Shown one piece after another: positions 33,515 through 43,028 of a stretch of 64,000 nucleotides of DNA; the first letter of the stretch is position 1, and the number at the start of each line of letters is the position of its first letter. Made by a program: the position numbers and the translations under genes. The DNA is from an uncultured Anaerobutyricum sp. (GTDB lineage Bacteria; Bacillota; Clostridia; Lachnospirales; Lachnospiraceae): contig NZ_CAKRCF010000008.1 of NCBI RefSeq assembly GCF_934307085.1, positions 1 to 64,000 on the forward strand. Reading direction: 5' to 3'. The notes below the pieces were generated by a model. The model did no database searches and had not been told where the DNA came from. It saw only the letters and a list, made by a program, of their open reading frames with translations.

Positions 33515-36352
33515 TTAGTTCTCCTCCATATAAGAATTAATTATCTGTGCAATTCTTTCACAGCTATGTCCATCGCAGTTAGACATATATTTTTCAACAA
33601 AAGAATTATATTTGTCTGGAAGGGCACGTTTCTTTTTACGTCTTAAAAATTCAGTGAGTTCCTCCTGGTTTTTAAAAATATCACCTGGAAGATCCTCTGG
33701 ATATTTTAAGTAGAAATCTCTGTCGTATCTTAGAAGATCATAACAGAAGAAAGCGATTGGTTTGCGAAGCAGTGCATACTCAAAAATTACAGAAGAATAA
33801 TCGGTGATTAACATATCAGAAATTAACATATAATCATTGGTTGAGAAGTCCCGCATTTCCCATATGTTAGGATATTCTTTTGGCAAAATAGGTGCTTCCA
33901 TCAAAGGATGAGGGCATATGAGTAAAAGCTGGTTTCTGCGTAATGATTTAGAAAGGAGATCGAAATCTAATTCAGGGTGAAATTCGCTGCGGTCTCCTTC
34001 GGTATCTCTAAAAGTAGGAGCATAAACAATAACGGATTTAAAAAACAGTTTAGGATGTTTAGAATAAATCTCACGTTTCTTTTTAGAAATAAGCTTTTTA
34101 TCAAAATAAATATCGGTTCTTGGAGCACCTAAAGCACGTACTTTTTCATAGTTGATATCAAAAGCATCTGCATAGATAGCACGTACTTTTTCACTACTTA
34201 CACACACAAGATTGTACTGGGAGTGTGTAGATAAATCCGTGGCAACCGGCAGATTTGTACCTCGTTGTCCGAACTTTTTAAAGGCACCACATCCATGCCA
34301 GAGCTGAATGACTTTTTGTTCAGGACGGAGTGGGAAATATCTTAAGTATTTTATATAGTCATCAGTGACAATTACCTTGCTGGTAAGGACGGTCTTTGCC
34401 ATCTCAAAAGCAGCTTCATTATCATGTGGAAGTCTGTGGGCACAAATAACTTTTTCGCCGTTAATATATGGATAGAGAGCAAGGGCATTTCCTTCTAATT
34501 CGCCATCAGAACGAATGGAAACAAAAGCTACTTTATTTTGAAGTTTTTTCTTTTTGAGTTTTGGTATTTCTAAAACCCATGCTTCCTGAGCATCTGCTTC
34601 TGGAATAGCCCGAAATTTTGCCCCCGATGCTATTGGTTGATACTTAAGTTCATGAGCATTTAAGCTGACTGGTTTTGCCTGAAAATATTTCTGTAAAAGA
34701 GGAAGAACTTTTTTATCGGCAGTATATGGGAGAAAAGAGGACTCTGTATCATTATATATAAGGATTTTGTCAAACTTATATAAATAATGCCCTGTATGAT
34801 AGCATTTATCCAGAATATCAGCAGTATTTAAATCAAAATTAATCGACAGTTTACTCAAAAAAGAAACAGAGAAAAATTTGTTAGATAAAGTATTTTCCAT
34901 GGCAAGGCAGAGGGTATTACAATTATCAGCATTTAAATAATCTCTGACAATGCGACTGTAAATGAGTGGCTGAAGTTCTCCATAATCTCTGTGGTTAAGT
35001 GTTTCGGCAATGAAGTTCACATAATTTTTATTAAACAGGTTGTTTATCTGTCGAAAAGCACCGATAGAATAAACCGTTTTGGCATCACAGAAGGTAATAT
35101 ATGGAGAGTTAGCTGAGTTTAAAGCTTTTGTAAATAAATCCTGCTCAGATACACAGTCTGTAAATACGATATTTTTCTGGAGTAACTGCTGATTTACGAT
35201 TGTGTCTTTCATGGATGACGGTACAACAATCTTGATAAACACAATATTTTGCTTTAGTAAAGATTGCAAGCAGGAAAGGAAATCATCTTCGTTATCTGTA
35301 TTGCCATAAAGTACTGCTGTAAAGATGGCACTTTCTAATACTTTTTCCGGAAAAGTACTTAAACTGTATACGGGCAGTTCTGGTAATGTGGAACTTAATT
35401 CTGAGAAGTTTTTTAAATCCAATAATTTCAATCTGTCATTAATCTGCCGAACAAGGAATTCTATAGTGGGTTGTTCTAAAGTCCATAGTTTAGCATAGAA
35501 ACGTTTTAATAAAACAAGGAGTTCCTTTTGAATAATTTTATTCAGATAGTTATGAATTTCAGGATTTTTTTGTTCAGCTTCTTCAATAGAATCATACTCT
35601 GGGTAATCTTTTAAAAAGCTTTCTTTTGCACAGGCAAGAATTATCTGGTGAGCTGTAATGTAGTCCTTGATTTTCTGAGGAGAAACGGTTGCAGTGATAG
35701 AGCCTCCATTAATATCATCAAATCTTCTGTAATGAATTAAAAGCTTATTCAGTCCGGTAATCCGGGTGGAATAGAATAAATATTTCATGACAAATATACC
35801 GTCTTCAGAATAGGAGACAGGTTCAAAACGTAAATGATGTTCCTCAATCAAATCGCGTCGAAATAGTTTATTCCATAATGCAAAGGTTTTTAAAATGTCT
35901 GGGTTGTACTTGTCGATTTCATCAAGACAGATTAAGTCATCAAGAGAGTGGACAGGAGCAATCTTATACAGATTAAGAACATCATAGTTTCCGATGATTA
36001 GATCAGAATGATGTTCCTTTGCACATGAAAATAAGGCACTTAGAGTATCATTTATTAAAACATCATCTGCATCAAAAAAATAAATGTATTCACCTCGAGC
36101 CATATCAAGTCCAGCATTTCTGGCAGAAGAAGGTCCGCCATTTTCTTTATTACAAACAATAATGTTAGGGTATTTTTTCTGATAGCTGTGAAGAATATCA
36201 GAGGTGTGATCTGTAGAACCATCGTTTACAATAATAATTTCATAATCAGAATCATGCATTGTCTGAAAGACAACACTGTCTAATGCTTCTGAGAGATATT
36301 TTTCTGCATTATATGCAGGAATAATTACTGATATTTTAAATTTTTTTTGCAT
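33515..36352 (-). CDS. GT2 glycosyltransferase - CDP-glycerol glycerophosphotransferase fusion, copy 2
   Basis: This 945 aa paralogue of the protein at 28223 has the same layout: GT2 with DAD at 94-96, a divergent middle GT-like segment, and a TagF-like C-terminus with QLWHGCGAFKKFGQRG, YAPTFRD, LICPHPLM, SDMLITDYSSVIFEYA. Here the TagF motif is HGCGA, where copy 1 has HACGA. Divergence is spread along the length, greatest in the middle, so the duplication is old. It probably acts on the same or a related teichoic-acid-type polymer. It is divergent from glf across a 208 bp promoter space. Confidence 0.88.
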   Translation of the reverse strand: MQKKFKISVIIPAYNAEKYLSEALDSVVFQTMHDSDYEIIIVNDGSTDHTSDILHSYQKKYPNIIVCNKENGGPSSARNAGLDMARGEYIYFFDADDVLINDTLSALFSCAKEHHSDLIIGNYDVLNLYKIAPVHSLDDLICLDEIDKYNPDILKTFALWNKLFRRDLIEEHHLRFEPVSYSEDGIFVMKYLFYSTRITGLNKLLIHYRRFDDINGGSITATVSPQKIKDYITAHQIILACAKESFLKDYPEYDSIEEAEQKNPEIHNYLNKIIQKELLVLLKRFYAKLWTLEQPTIEFLVRQINDRLKLLDLKNFSELSSTLPELPVYSLSTFPEKVLESAIFTAVLYGNTDNEDDFLSCLQSLLKQNIVFIKIVVPSSMKDTIVNQQLLQKNIVFTDCVSEQDLFTKALNSANSPYITFCDAKTVYSIGAFRQINNLFNKNYVNFIAETLNHRDYGELQPLIYSRIVRDYLNADNCNTLCLAMENTLSNKFFSVSFLSKLSINFDLNTADILDKCYHTGHYLYKFDKILIYNDTESSFLPYTADKKVLPLLQKYFQAKPVSLNAHELKYQPIASGAKFRAIPEADAQEAWVLEIPKLKKKKLQNKVAFVSIRSDGELEGNALALYPYINGEKVICAHRLPHDNEAAFEMAKTVLTSKVIVTDDYIKYLRYFPLRPEQKVIQLWHGCGAFKKFGQRGTNLPVATDLSTHSQYNLVCVSSEKVRAIYADAFDINYEKVRALGAPRTDIYFDKKLISKKKREIYSKHPKLFFKSVIVYAPTFRDTEGDRSEFHPELDFDLLSKSLRRNQLLLICPHPLMEAPILPKEYPNIWEMRDFSTNDYMLISDMLITDYSSVIFEYALLRKPIAFFCYDLLRYDRDFYLKYPEDLPGDIFKNQEELTEFLRRKKKRALPDKYNSFVEKYMSNCDGHSCERIAQIINSYMEEN

Positions 36353-36469
36353 AATGTACTTCCTTTTTGTGATGATAAATACAGTAAATTTTTTTTAATA
36401 TAGCATAGTTTGACTGGGGTGGCAAGAAAGAGGTATTATAAATATGAAATACTCTGGTGCCTATGCTTG

Positions 36470-36498
36470 TTGAAAAGAAATTTGTCTTGTGATAAAAT
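36470..36498 (+). promoter_or_regulatory. Promoter of glf
   Basis: TTGAAA (36470-36475), 17 bp, TAAAAT (36493-36498), about 60 bp before the TTG start of glf. Confidence 0.55.
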
Positions 36499-36560
36499 AA
36501 AAAATAATTGGAGAAACTATGGAAATAAAATAAAAATTAGAAAAATAAGGAGAGGATTCA

Positions 36561-37667
36561 TTGAAAAAGTACGATTATCTGATTGTAGGAGCAGGTCTTT
36601 TTGGGGCTGTTTTTGCACACGAAATGACAAAAGCAGGAAAAAGCTGTCTTGTAATTGATAAAAGAGCTCATATCGCAGGGAATGTTTATTGCGAGAATAT
36701 AGAAGGAATTAATGTACATAAATATGGTGCACATATTTTCCATACATCCGATAAGAAGATTTGGGAATATATTAATCAGTTTGCGGAATTTAATAACTAC
36801 ATCAATTCTCCAGTTGCAAGATACAAAGATGAGCTTTACAATTTGCCATTTAATATGAATACATTCAGCAAGATGTTCAATATTGCAACACCTGCTGAGG
36901 CAAAAGCAAAAATTCAGGCAGAGATTGAAGAGTTAGGCATTACAGAGCCAAAGAATTTAGAGGAGCAGGCTCTTTCTTTAGTAGGACGTTCTGTATATGA
37001 AAAGTTAGTGAAGGGTTATACAGAGAAACAATGGGGACGTGACTGCAAGGAACTTCCGGCATTTATCATTAAGAGACTTCCTTTACGTTTTATTTATGAT
37101 AATAACTACTTTAATGACAGGTATCAGGGAATTCCGATAGGTGGATATACTGCGATTGTGGAAAAGATGTTAGAAGGTTCTGATATATTACTGAATACAA
37201 ATTACTATGAATTTAAAAAAGAGAATGCAGATATCGCAAAAAAGACAGTTTATACGGGAATGCTTGATAAATATTTTGACTATAAGTATGGTGTATTAGA
37301 ATATAGAAGTGTTCGTTTTGAGACGGAAACTCTGGATATGGAGAATTATCAGGGAAATGCTGTAGTGAATTATACAGAGAGGGAAGTTCCGTATACAAGA
37401 ATTATTGAGCATAAGCATTTTGAATATGGAACACAGCCGGTAACAGTTATTTCAAGAGAGTATCCAAGTGAATGGAAGTCAGGAGGAGAACCATATTACC
37501 CTGTCAATAACACGAAGAATGAAGATGTTGCTCAAAAGTATCGTGCATTATCGGCAGAGGAAAAGGATGTAATTTTTGGAGGTCGTTTAGGAGAGTACAG
37601 ATACTACGATATGGATAAAGTAATCGGAGCGGCATTAAAGGCAGTTCATGAAGAGTCGGCATTATAG
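36561..37667 (+). CDS. glf: UDP-galactopyranose mutase
   Basis: This 368 aa flavoenzyme interconverts UDP-galactopyranose and UDP-galactofuranose, the donor for galactofuranose in surface glycans. It has the FAD-binding start YDYLIVGAGLFGAVFAHE, then IDKRAHIAGN, the KYGAHIFHTSD segment, KGYTEKQWGRD and a C-terminal GRLGEYRYYDMDKVIGAAL, all standard Glf motifs. The start is TTG at 36561 with AAGGAGAGG upstream. It is followed by the second GH53-like gene after 74 bp and no terminator, so the two probably share a transcript. It supplies the neighbouring GT2-TagF locus with UDP-Galf by inference. Confidence 0.95.
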   Translation: MKKYDYLIVGAGLFGAVFAHEMTKAGKSCLVIDKRAHIAGNVYCENIEGINVHKYGAHIFHTSDKKIWEYINQFAEFNNYINSPVARYKDELYNLPFNMNTFSKMFNIATPAEAKAKIQAEIEELGITEPKNLEEQALSLVGRSVYEKLVKGYTEKQWGRDCKELPAFIIKRLPLRFIYDNNYFNDRYQGIPIGGYTAIVEKMLEGSDILLNTNYYEFKKENADIAKKTVYTGMLDKYFDYKYGVLEYRSVRFETETLDMENYQGNAVVNYTEREVPYTRIIEHKHFEYGTQPVTVISREYPSEWKSGGEPYYPVNNTKNEDVAQKYRALSAEEKDVIFGGRLGEYRYYDMDKVIGAALKAVHEESAL

Positions 37668-37741
37668 ACCAGGTGTGTTTGAAAAATCAGGATAAGATAA
37701 TTTAATAAACTATAAAATAAACAAAAACAGGAAGGAGAAAA

Positions 37742-40700
37742 ATGAGAAAAATTTACAAAAGTATTGTAGCGGTGACGTTGGCGATAGGAATGGTAATGGG
37801 AAGTAGCACAGTTCCTAAGATCCCAGTGCAGGCAGCAAGTGTTCTAAAAAGTGAAGCAAAAGAAGCAGATGCCATTCCTGAAACGAGTAAGGGTGCTTTA
37901 AATAAGTACGATAAGATTGATGGAATTAGTAACAGCACTATTTTAGGAGCAGACTTTACGAATTATCAGCAGTGCTTAGGCTGGAAAAAAGAATATAAAA
38001 ATTATATGAGTCAGCCGGTAGATGATATTTTTGCTTACGTAAAAGAACAGGGGATTAATACAATTTCCATAAAGGTTGCAGTGAATCCTACGGGGAATGA
38101 TGAATATCTTTCTTTGGATAATGCCATAAAGACATTAAAAGCTGTAGAGCAGTCGAAAACAAATCTTAAAACAAATGTTGTACTGTTATATTCAGACGGT
38201 ATCACCTATGCAAATGAGCAGAAGCTTCCAGAAGGATGGACAGAAGATACTGCAGCCCAGAAAGCACAGGAATATACAAAGGAAACGATTGCAAAGCTGC
38301 AGCAGGAAAATGTAAAGCCAGACATGGTAACAATCGGAAATGAAGTAAACTGGAATTTCCTTGGAATTGAGAAAGATCAGGGATGGGAAACGATGGGTAA
38401 GATTTCTGATTTCCTGACACAGTCCGGAATTAAGAGTGCAGTAAGCCTTTCTGCTCCAACGAAAGCTTCTGACATTCAATATATTATTGAAAAGTTAGAA
38501 GCTGCTAAGGTGGATTATAGTTATATCGGTGTGAATCTTTATCCAGATAGTAACACCAATACATACATAGAGGAACTGCGCAGTGAAGTAGAAAAAGATG
38601 CGCCAGATAAACAGCTCATTGTTTCAAACGTAAAGTATGACCGCGTAAATGATGACGATACAGCTAACGTATATACGCAGGCAGATAATATTTATAATTT
38701 GTTATCTGCTACAATTGATAAGGAGAATGCTGGTGGTCTGATCTATGATAATGCAGCGAATGCAGGAAGCTATACTTCTCTTTTTGATGACGAAGGAGAT
38801 GCTCAGATTTCTCTTGCTATTTTTGCATATGCACAGACAAATAAAGAAGAAGCCAGACCAGACACAAGCAGAAATCCTTACAAATACGGGGATGATACTG
38901 GTTTAAAACAGCAGAAAGTAACAATCAATAAAGTAGCCAATATGACAGATTCCACGATTCGTGGTATTGATATTTCCTCTTACGTTGCTCTTAAGAATGC
39001 GGGAGTAAAGTATTATGATAATAATGGTAAGGAAGCATCGTTATTAAAGGTTCTCAGTGATAATGGAGTAAATTATATTCGTATCCGTATCTGGAATGAT
39101 CCTTATAACGACAAGGGAGAAACTTATGGCGGAGGGTCGAATGATGTTAAGACCGGTGTTGAGATAGCAAAGGAAGCAGCAAAGTATAATATTAAAGTTT
39201 TACTGGCTTTCCACTATTCTGACTTCTGGGCAGATCCAGCATTGCAGCTTCTACCAAAGGCATGGGAAAATGATAAAGATGATCCGGAAAAAATGCGTAA
39301 TCATGTGTATGAGTTTACAAAGGATACTTTAGAGCAGTTTAAGGCGGCTGGCGCCGAAGTTGGTATGGTACAGGTTGGAAATGAAATATCCCAGGGCATG
39401 ATGGGAATTATGCATGAGAACCAGGCTTATGTATGGCAGGAAGAAGAGAAGTCTTCTATTATTGACAGCTATTTAAATGCAGGGGCAAGAGCAGTTCGTG
39501 AGTGTACACCAGACGCGTTGATTGCGCTGCATTTAGATAATCTTAATTTGAGTATGTATAAGGCTGCAATGGATGCCTGGGAGAGAGATAATGTAGATTA
39601 CGATGTCTTTGGGGCATCCAGCTATGCATTCTGGGCAGGAAGTAATATGCTTCATAATGTAAAAGAAGCTGAAAAATATGTTGGATCCAGAGGTAAGTTA
39701 TTTGCGGTATTAGAAACATCATGGATGAATTCTCAGGAAGATACAGATGGAACTGTAAATATGGTGAACGATACCAATGGTGCATCTTATGAGGTTGGTC
39801 CACAGGGACAGGCAGATATGCTTTCTGATTTGTATACTGCAATCTTATCAGGTGATAATGGACTTGGTGCGTTTTATTGGGAAGGTGCATGGATTCCTGT
39901 AAAAGCAGGCGGGATAAACTGGGAGTATAACAAAGAAGTAGCCGACCAATATGGAACAGGCTGGGCAGCGAAAGGTGCCGTAGGATACTATCCGGACAGT
40001 AAGATGTATTATAATGGAGAGCCAGCCTGGGGAGCAGATTCCTGGGATAACCAGACACTTTTTGACAGTAAGGGTTATCCATTAGATTCTCTTCGTTTTT
40101 ATAAAGATGCGATTACTGCTGCAGTAAAACAGCAGGTTACTGTTGTTAATTTATGTGATGAGAATGGAAATGTAATGGATTATAGATATGTGAAAGTTCC
40201 TGTGGGAGAGACAGTTACTTATACATTACCATATATTTCAGGTTATGAAGCAACACAGCGTACAATTGAAATTACAGGAGAAAAAGAAGGTCTTGTAAAG
40301 GTATCTGCTAACTACAAAGTACCTTACAAAGCACCAGTTAAGAAGACGCAGAAGATTACTGTGAAAAAGTCTTCTTATAGTCTGCCGTATGGCTCAAGTT
40401 ATGATTTTAAGAAGCAGGTAAGTGCGGCCGGAAGATTAACTTTTACATCCAGTAATTCAAATGTAATCTCTATTAACAGAATAACTGGAAAAATGAATAT
40501 AAAGAAACCAGGTAAAGTTACAATTACGATTACAGCAGCAGAAAATGCTTCTTATAAAGCGGCGAAGAAGAATGTGGTTGTTTATGCCGTGCCAAAAACA
40601 CAAACTGTGAAGAAAGTAACTAAACTTTCAGGAAGAAAGATTCGTGTGACAGTGCAGAAGGATGCGAAGTCAACTGGTTATCGTGTAGTTACAGCAACAA

Positions 40701-40879
40701 ATAAGAGTTTTAATAAGAATAAAAAAGTGATTATGTCTAAGAATAACAGACAGACAACTCTTACATTAAAACAGAAAAAGAAGGGAACATACTATGTAAA
40801 GGCTCGCTCTTATGTAAAGATTGGTAAAAATTATTACTATGGCCCATGGAGTAAAGTTAAAAAAGTTGTATTAAGATAG
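37742..40879 (+). CDS. Secreted GH53 galactanase-like protein, paralogue 2
   Basis: This 1045 aa exported protein has a signal peptide (about 1-31, ending VQAAS) and the same layout as the protein at 16796. The first GH53-like domain has Glu201 in TIGNEVNW but Asn296 (IVSNVKY) where a nucleophile is expected. The second, complete GH53 domain has Glu548 (QVGNEISQG) and Glu658 (VLETSW), and Big and Fn3-like C-terminal domains follow. Residues 91-227 are encoded by DNA identical to the first gene, while flanking parts differ, so a recent copying event is likely. Its place right after glf suggests either self-polymer remodelling or simple co-transcription; dietary galactan remains the default substrate. 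Confidence 0.87.
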   Translation: MRKIYKSIVAVTLAIGMVMGSSTVPKIPVQAASVLKSEAKEADAIPETSKGALNKYDKIDGISNSTILGADFTNYQQCLGWKKEYKNYMSQPVDDIFAYVKEQGINTISIKVAVNPTGNDEYLSLDNAIKTLKAVEQSKTNLKTNVVLLYSDGITYANEQKLPEGWTEDTAAQKAQEYTKETIAKLQQENVKPDMVTIGNEVNWNFLGIEKDQGWETMGKISDFLTQSGIKSAVSLSAPTKASDIQYIIEKLEAAKVDYSYIGVNLYPDSNTNTYIEELRSEVEKDAPDKQLIVSNVKYDRVNDDDTANVYTQADNIYNLLSATIDKENAGGLIYDNAANAGSYTSLFDDEGDAQISLAIFAYAQTNKEEARPDTSRNPYKYGDDTGLKQQKVTINKVANMTDSTIRGIDISSYVALKNAGVKYYDNNGKEASLLKVLSDNGVNYIRIRIWNDPYNDKGETYGGGSNDVKTGVEIAKEAAKYNIKVLLAFHYSDFWADPALQLLPKAWENDKDDPEKMRNHVYEFTKDTLEQFKAAGAEVGMVQVGNEISQGMMGIMHENQAYVWQEEEKSSIIDSYLNAGARAVRECTPDALIALHLDNLNLSMYKAAMDAWERDNVDYDVFGASSYAFWAGSNMLHNVKEAEKYVGSRGKLFAVLETSWMNSQEDTDGTVNMVNDTNGASYEVGPQGQADMLSDLYTAILSGDNGLGAFYWEGAWIPVKAGGINWEYNKEVADQYGTGWAAKGAVGYYPDSKMYYNGEPAWGADSWDNQTLFDSKGYPLDSLRFYKDAITAAVKQQVTVVNLCDENGNVMDYRYVKVPVGETVTYTLPYISGYEATQRTIEITGEKEGLVKVSANYKVPYKAPVKKTQKITVKKSSYSLPYGSSYDFKKQVSAAGRLTFTSSNSNVISINRITGKMNIKKPGKVTITITAAENASYKAAKKNVVVYAVPKTQTVKKVTKLSGRKIRVTVQKDAKSTGYRVVTATNKSFNKNKKVIMSKNNRQTTLTLKQKKKGTYYVKARSYVKIGKNYYYGPWSKVKKVVLR

Positions 40880-40960
40880 GTGGTTGTTCTTGATTTCTTC
40901 TTTATTTTAAGTATAATAAATTAGTATAAAGAAGTAATAAATATTTACAGGGGTAACCAA

Positions 40961-41002
40961 AGAAGGTATATTTGTTTTAGGACAGGTATGCCTTCTTTTT
41001 TA
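40961..41002 (+). terminator. Terminator after the second GH53 gene
   Basis: AGAAGGTATA pairs with TATGCCTTCT (one mismatch), followed by TTTTTTATTTG. It lies about 80 bp past the stop codon. Confidence 0.65.
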
Positions 41003-41174
41003 TTTGTACTTTCTTAGAGGTAGATAATGAAGAGGAGATATTAAATCATAAAAATGGGTACGTAAAAATCTTTCGTTATAGAAGAGGAGAGTAGAGTTAG
41101 GTGGATAACTTTTAAAAAATCAAGATTATTTGATTGGGGATTTTCAGGCTTTAATACATAGAGAGGTGATGTAT

Positions 41175-41924
41175 ATGAATACTTTACAAACAAACGACTG
41201 GCTTATTTTGAACTCAATTATTTATGAAATTTATACCACAGCGGATTTTGACAGTATGAGAGAAAAATTTTTAGATCAGATGAAATTGCTTGTGGACTTT
41301 GACAGTGCAGATTTTTATCTGGCAGCGGTGGACGGAGAGCATAGACTTACGTTACCAGTTCTGTATCATTGTGATCAGGATTTATCGGATGTATATGATA
41401 CGATTGATTATAGCCGGGGAATTTTATATAGCGGTAAGAGTATTGTCTATAGAGAAACAGATATTATGGCAGACGAGGTGCGGACGAAAACGGAGTATTA
41501 TGACAAAGTATATAAGCCGAACAGATGGCATTATTCCTTACAGATGATTATGGCAAAGGATAAACAATTTCTTGGTGTAGTTACCTTATACAGAAATATT
41601 GGAAAAGATGATTTCAGCCATGATGAGGTATTCCTTGTAGATACATTAAAAGAGCATATGGCATATCGTCTGTGGCAGCAGAGACAAAATCATATGCAGT
41701 TTGGTGAAAAGCTTACAGTATCAGCAGCAACAGAGAAGTTTGGGCTTACGAGACAGGAGCATAATATTCTACATCTTTTGATGGAGGGAAAAGATAATAA
41801 CTTTATCTGTGATTATTTATCTATTAGTATCAATACGTTAAAGAAGCATATTTTGAATATTTATAGAAAGCTTGGAATCCGAAACAGGGTGCAGCTTTTT
41901 AAGAAAATCAGGGAAAAAGAATAA
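41175..41924 (+). CDS. LuxR-type regulator with GAF-like sensor
   Basis: The 249 aa product has a GAF-like N-terminal domain (about 1-165, LLVDFDSADFYLAAVDGEHRLT) and a C-terminal LuxR helix-turn-helix (about 185-245, FGLTRQEHNILHLLMEGK, NTLKKHILNIYRKLGIRNR). No receiver domain is present, so it is not a standard response regulator. The start is taken at 41175, 8 bp after GAGAGG; an upstream frame from 41130 is less likely. It stands between the GH53 gene and the PII/pot region, and its target is unknown. A terminator lies at 42109. Confidence 0.85.
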   Translation: MNTLQTNDWLILNSIIYEIYTTADFDSMREKFLDQMKLLVDFDSADFYLAAVDGEHRLTLPVLYHCDQDLSDVYDTIDYSRGILYSGKSIVYRETDIMADEVRTKTEYYDKVYKPNRWHYSLQMIMAKDKQFLGVVTLYRNIGKDDFSHDEVFLVDTLKEHMAYRLWQQRQNHMQFGEKLTVSAATEKFGLTRQEHNILHLLMEGKDNNFICDYLSISINTLKKHILNIYRKLGIRNRVQLFKKIREKE

Positions 41925-42108
41925 GATTTCAAATAATATTTATGGGTGAGGCATCTATTTGTTTTTGATAATATAAAGTAAAACAGTAAAAAAGGTGTAA
42001 TATAATGACACAATATTTTGAAAATTAATCATAAAGTAGTAGGAAAATGGTTCAAAGGGTGACTTGTATTAAATATCTTAATAGAGTATAGTCACAGTAT
42101 CAAAAAGC

Positions 42109-42148
42109 AAGGGAGCTGTAATTGATAATTACAGTTCCCTTTTTTTTA
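42109..42148 (+). terminator. Strong intrinsic terminator
   Basis: AAGGGAGCTGTAATT pairs with AATTACAGTTCCCT with one G-T pair, followed by eight or more T residues. It lies 185 bp after the LuxR-type gene, so it may end that transcript or a short RNA starting near 42010. Confidence 0.85.
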
Positions 42149-42314
42149 TTATAATGGATGTACTCTTGGAGTCTTTCTTGCATTTGCTTTTGTAGTCGAT
42201 TTTTCGCCAGTTGCCCCGGATTTCATCAACGTACGCATCAAAAATTGGGCACAACTGACAAAAAATCTTCTCACAAAATCAAGCACAAAAAGATTTCGAG
42301 AGTACATGGAGTAA
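42129..42314 (+). pseudogene. Possible C-terminal fragment of a membrane protein before the PII gene
   Basis: One frame reads LGVFLAFAFVVDFSPVAP and then RIKNWAQLTKNLLTKSS, a hydrophobic helix followed by a basic tail, ending in TAA at 42312 just before the PII ribosome site. It has no start codon and its beginning lies in a terminator. It looks like the end of a lost transporter gene once in an operon with PII. Uncertain. Confidence 0.3.
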
Positions 42315-42328
42315 AGGAGGACATATAT

Positions 42329-42685
42329 ATGAAGGAATTAGTTATGATTATCCGACCAGAGAAATTAGAAGATATTAAATATATTTTAGATGATGTAAAT
42401 TGTGGTGGTATGACTTTATCTACGGTAATGGGTTGTGGAACTCAGAAAGGTGTGGCAGATAGTGAAGGAGCTGTGAATGAGATTAAAGGTTTCAAGACAA
42501 CGATTAATCTGCTTCCCAAAATCCGTATCGAGGTTGTGGTAGAGGATAAAGCAGTCGAGCCAATTATCATGGCTGTCAGAGAAAAGTGTGCCACAGACCA
42601 TGTAGGTGATGGTAAGATTTTTATCCGAAATATTGAAGAGGCAGTAAGACTGAGAACTGGTGAGAGAGGATTAAAGGCTTTATAA
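42329..42685 (+). CDS. PII-family signal protein with altered T-loop
   Basis: This 118 aa protein of the GlnB/GlnK fold has an N-terminal strand MKELVMIIRPEKLEDIKYIL, the B-loop GDGKIFIRNIEEAVRLRTGERG near residue 88, and LLPKIRIEVVV. The T-loop (GTQKGVADSEGAVNEIKGFK) lacks the Tyr that is uridylylated in enteric GlnB/GlnK, so signalling is probably by direct ligand binding. PII proteins report ATP/ADP and 2-oxoglutarate and control transporters and enzymes. The start is ATG at 42329 behind AAAGGAGG; a longer frame from 42158 is spurious. There is no ammonium transporter beside it. Confidence 0.88.
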   Translation: MKELVMIIRPEKLEDIKYILDDVNCGGMTLSTVMGCGTQKGVADSEGAVNEIKGFKTTINLLPKIRIEVVVEDKAVEPIIMAVREKCATDHVGDGKIFIRNIEEAVRLRTGERGLKAL

Positions 42686-42783
42686 ATTTGGTATGTTTGT
42701 GTTCGATAAAATATAGAAGAAAGGCTTGTATAAAAGAAACTTCTGTAAAAAAGAGCAGAAAGAACTTTATAGAAAAAAATTTG

Positions 42784-42846
42784 TGAGAACTATAAGAGGA
42801 GATTTGTTTTTCAAGGATGAAAACAGAAAGGCAAGTTCTCCTTTTT
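42784..42846 (+). terminator. Terminator after the PII gene
   Basis: GAGAACT (42785-42791) pairs with AGTTCTC (42834-42840), with an inner AGGAGA region, then CTTTTTG. It separates PII from the pot operon. The rest of 42847-43028 is AT-rich, without a clear site. Confidence 0.5.
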
Positions 42847-43028
42847 GTTTTATATATTCCTATAAAATTAAGTATAAAAAACACTGGGAATGTATGTTGA
42901 AAATATATTCTATAAACGAGTAAATTAAAAAAATTACACAATTAAGTTTGTTATATACGGATATCAATAATATCAGTAGAACAAAGGTTTGATAATTCGT
43001 AACAATAGAAATAGAAGAGGTGAGTACA

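Larger units (their letters stand above)
41925..42328. other. Gap between LuxR-type and PII genes
   Basis: Holds TATAAT at 42001-42006, about 100 nt without an open frame, a strong terminator at 42109-42148 and a gene fragment at 42129-42314. The promoter-to-terminator stretch could be a small RNA. Confidence 0.4.

Noticed and set aside
42158..42328. N-terminal extension of the PII protein
   Set aside because: The extra 57 residues match no PII protein, and a perfect AAAGGAGG sits just before the ATG at 42329.
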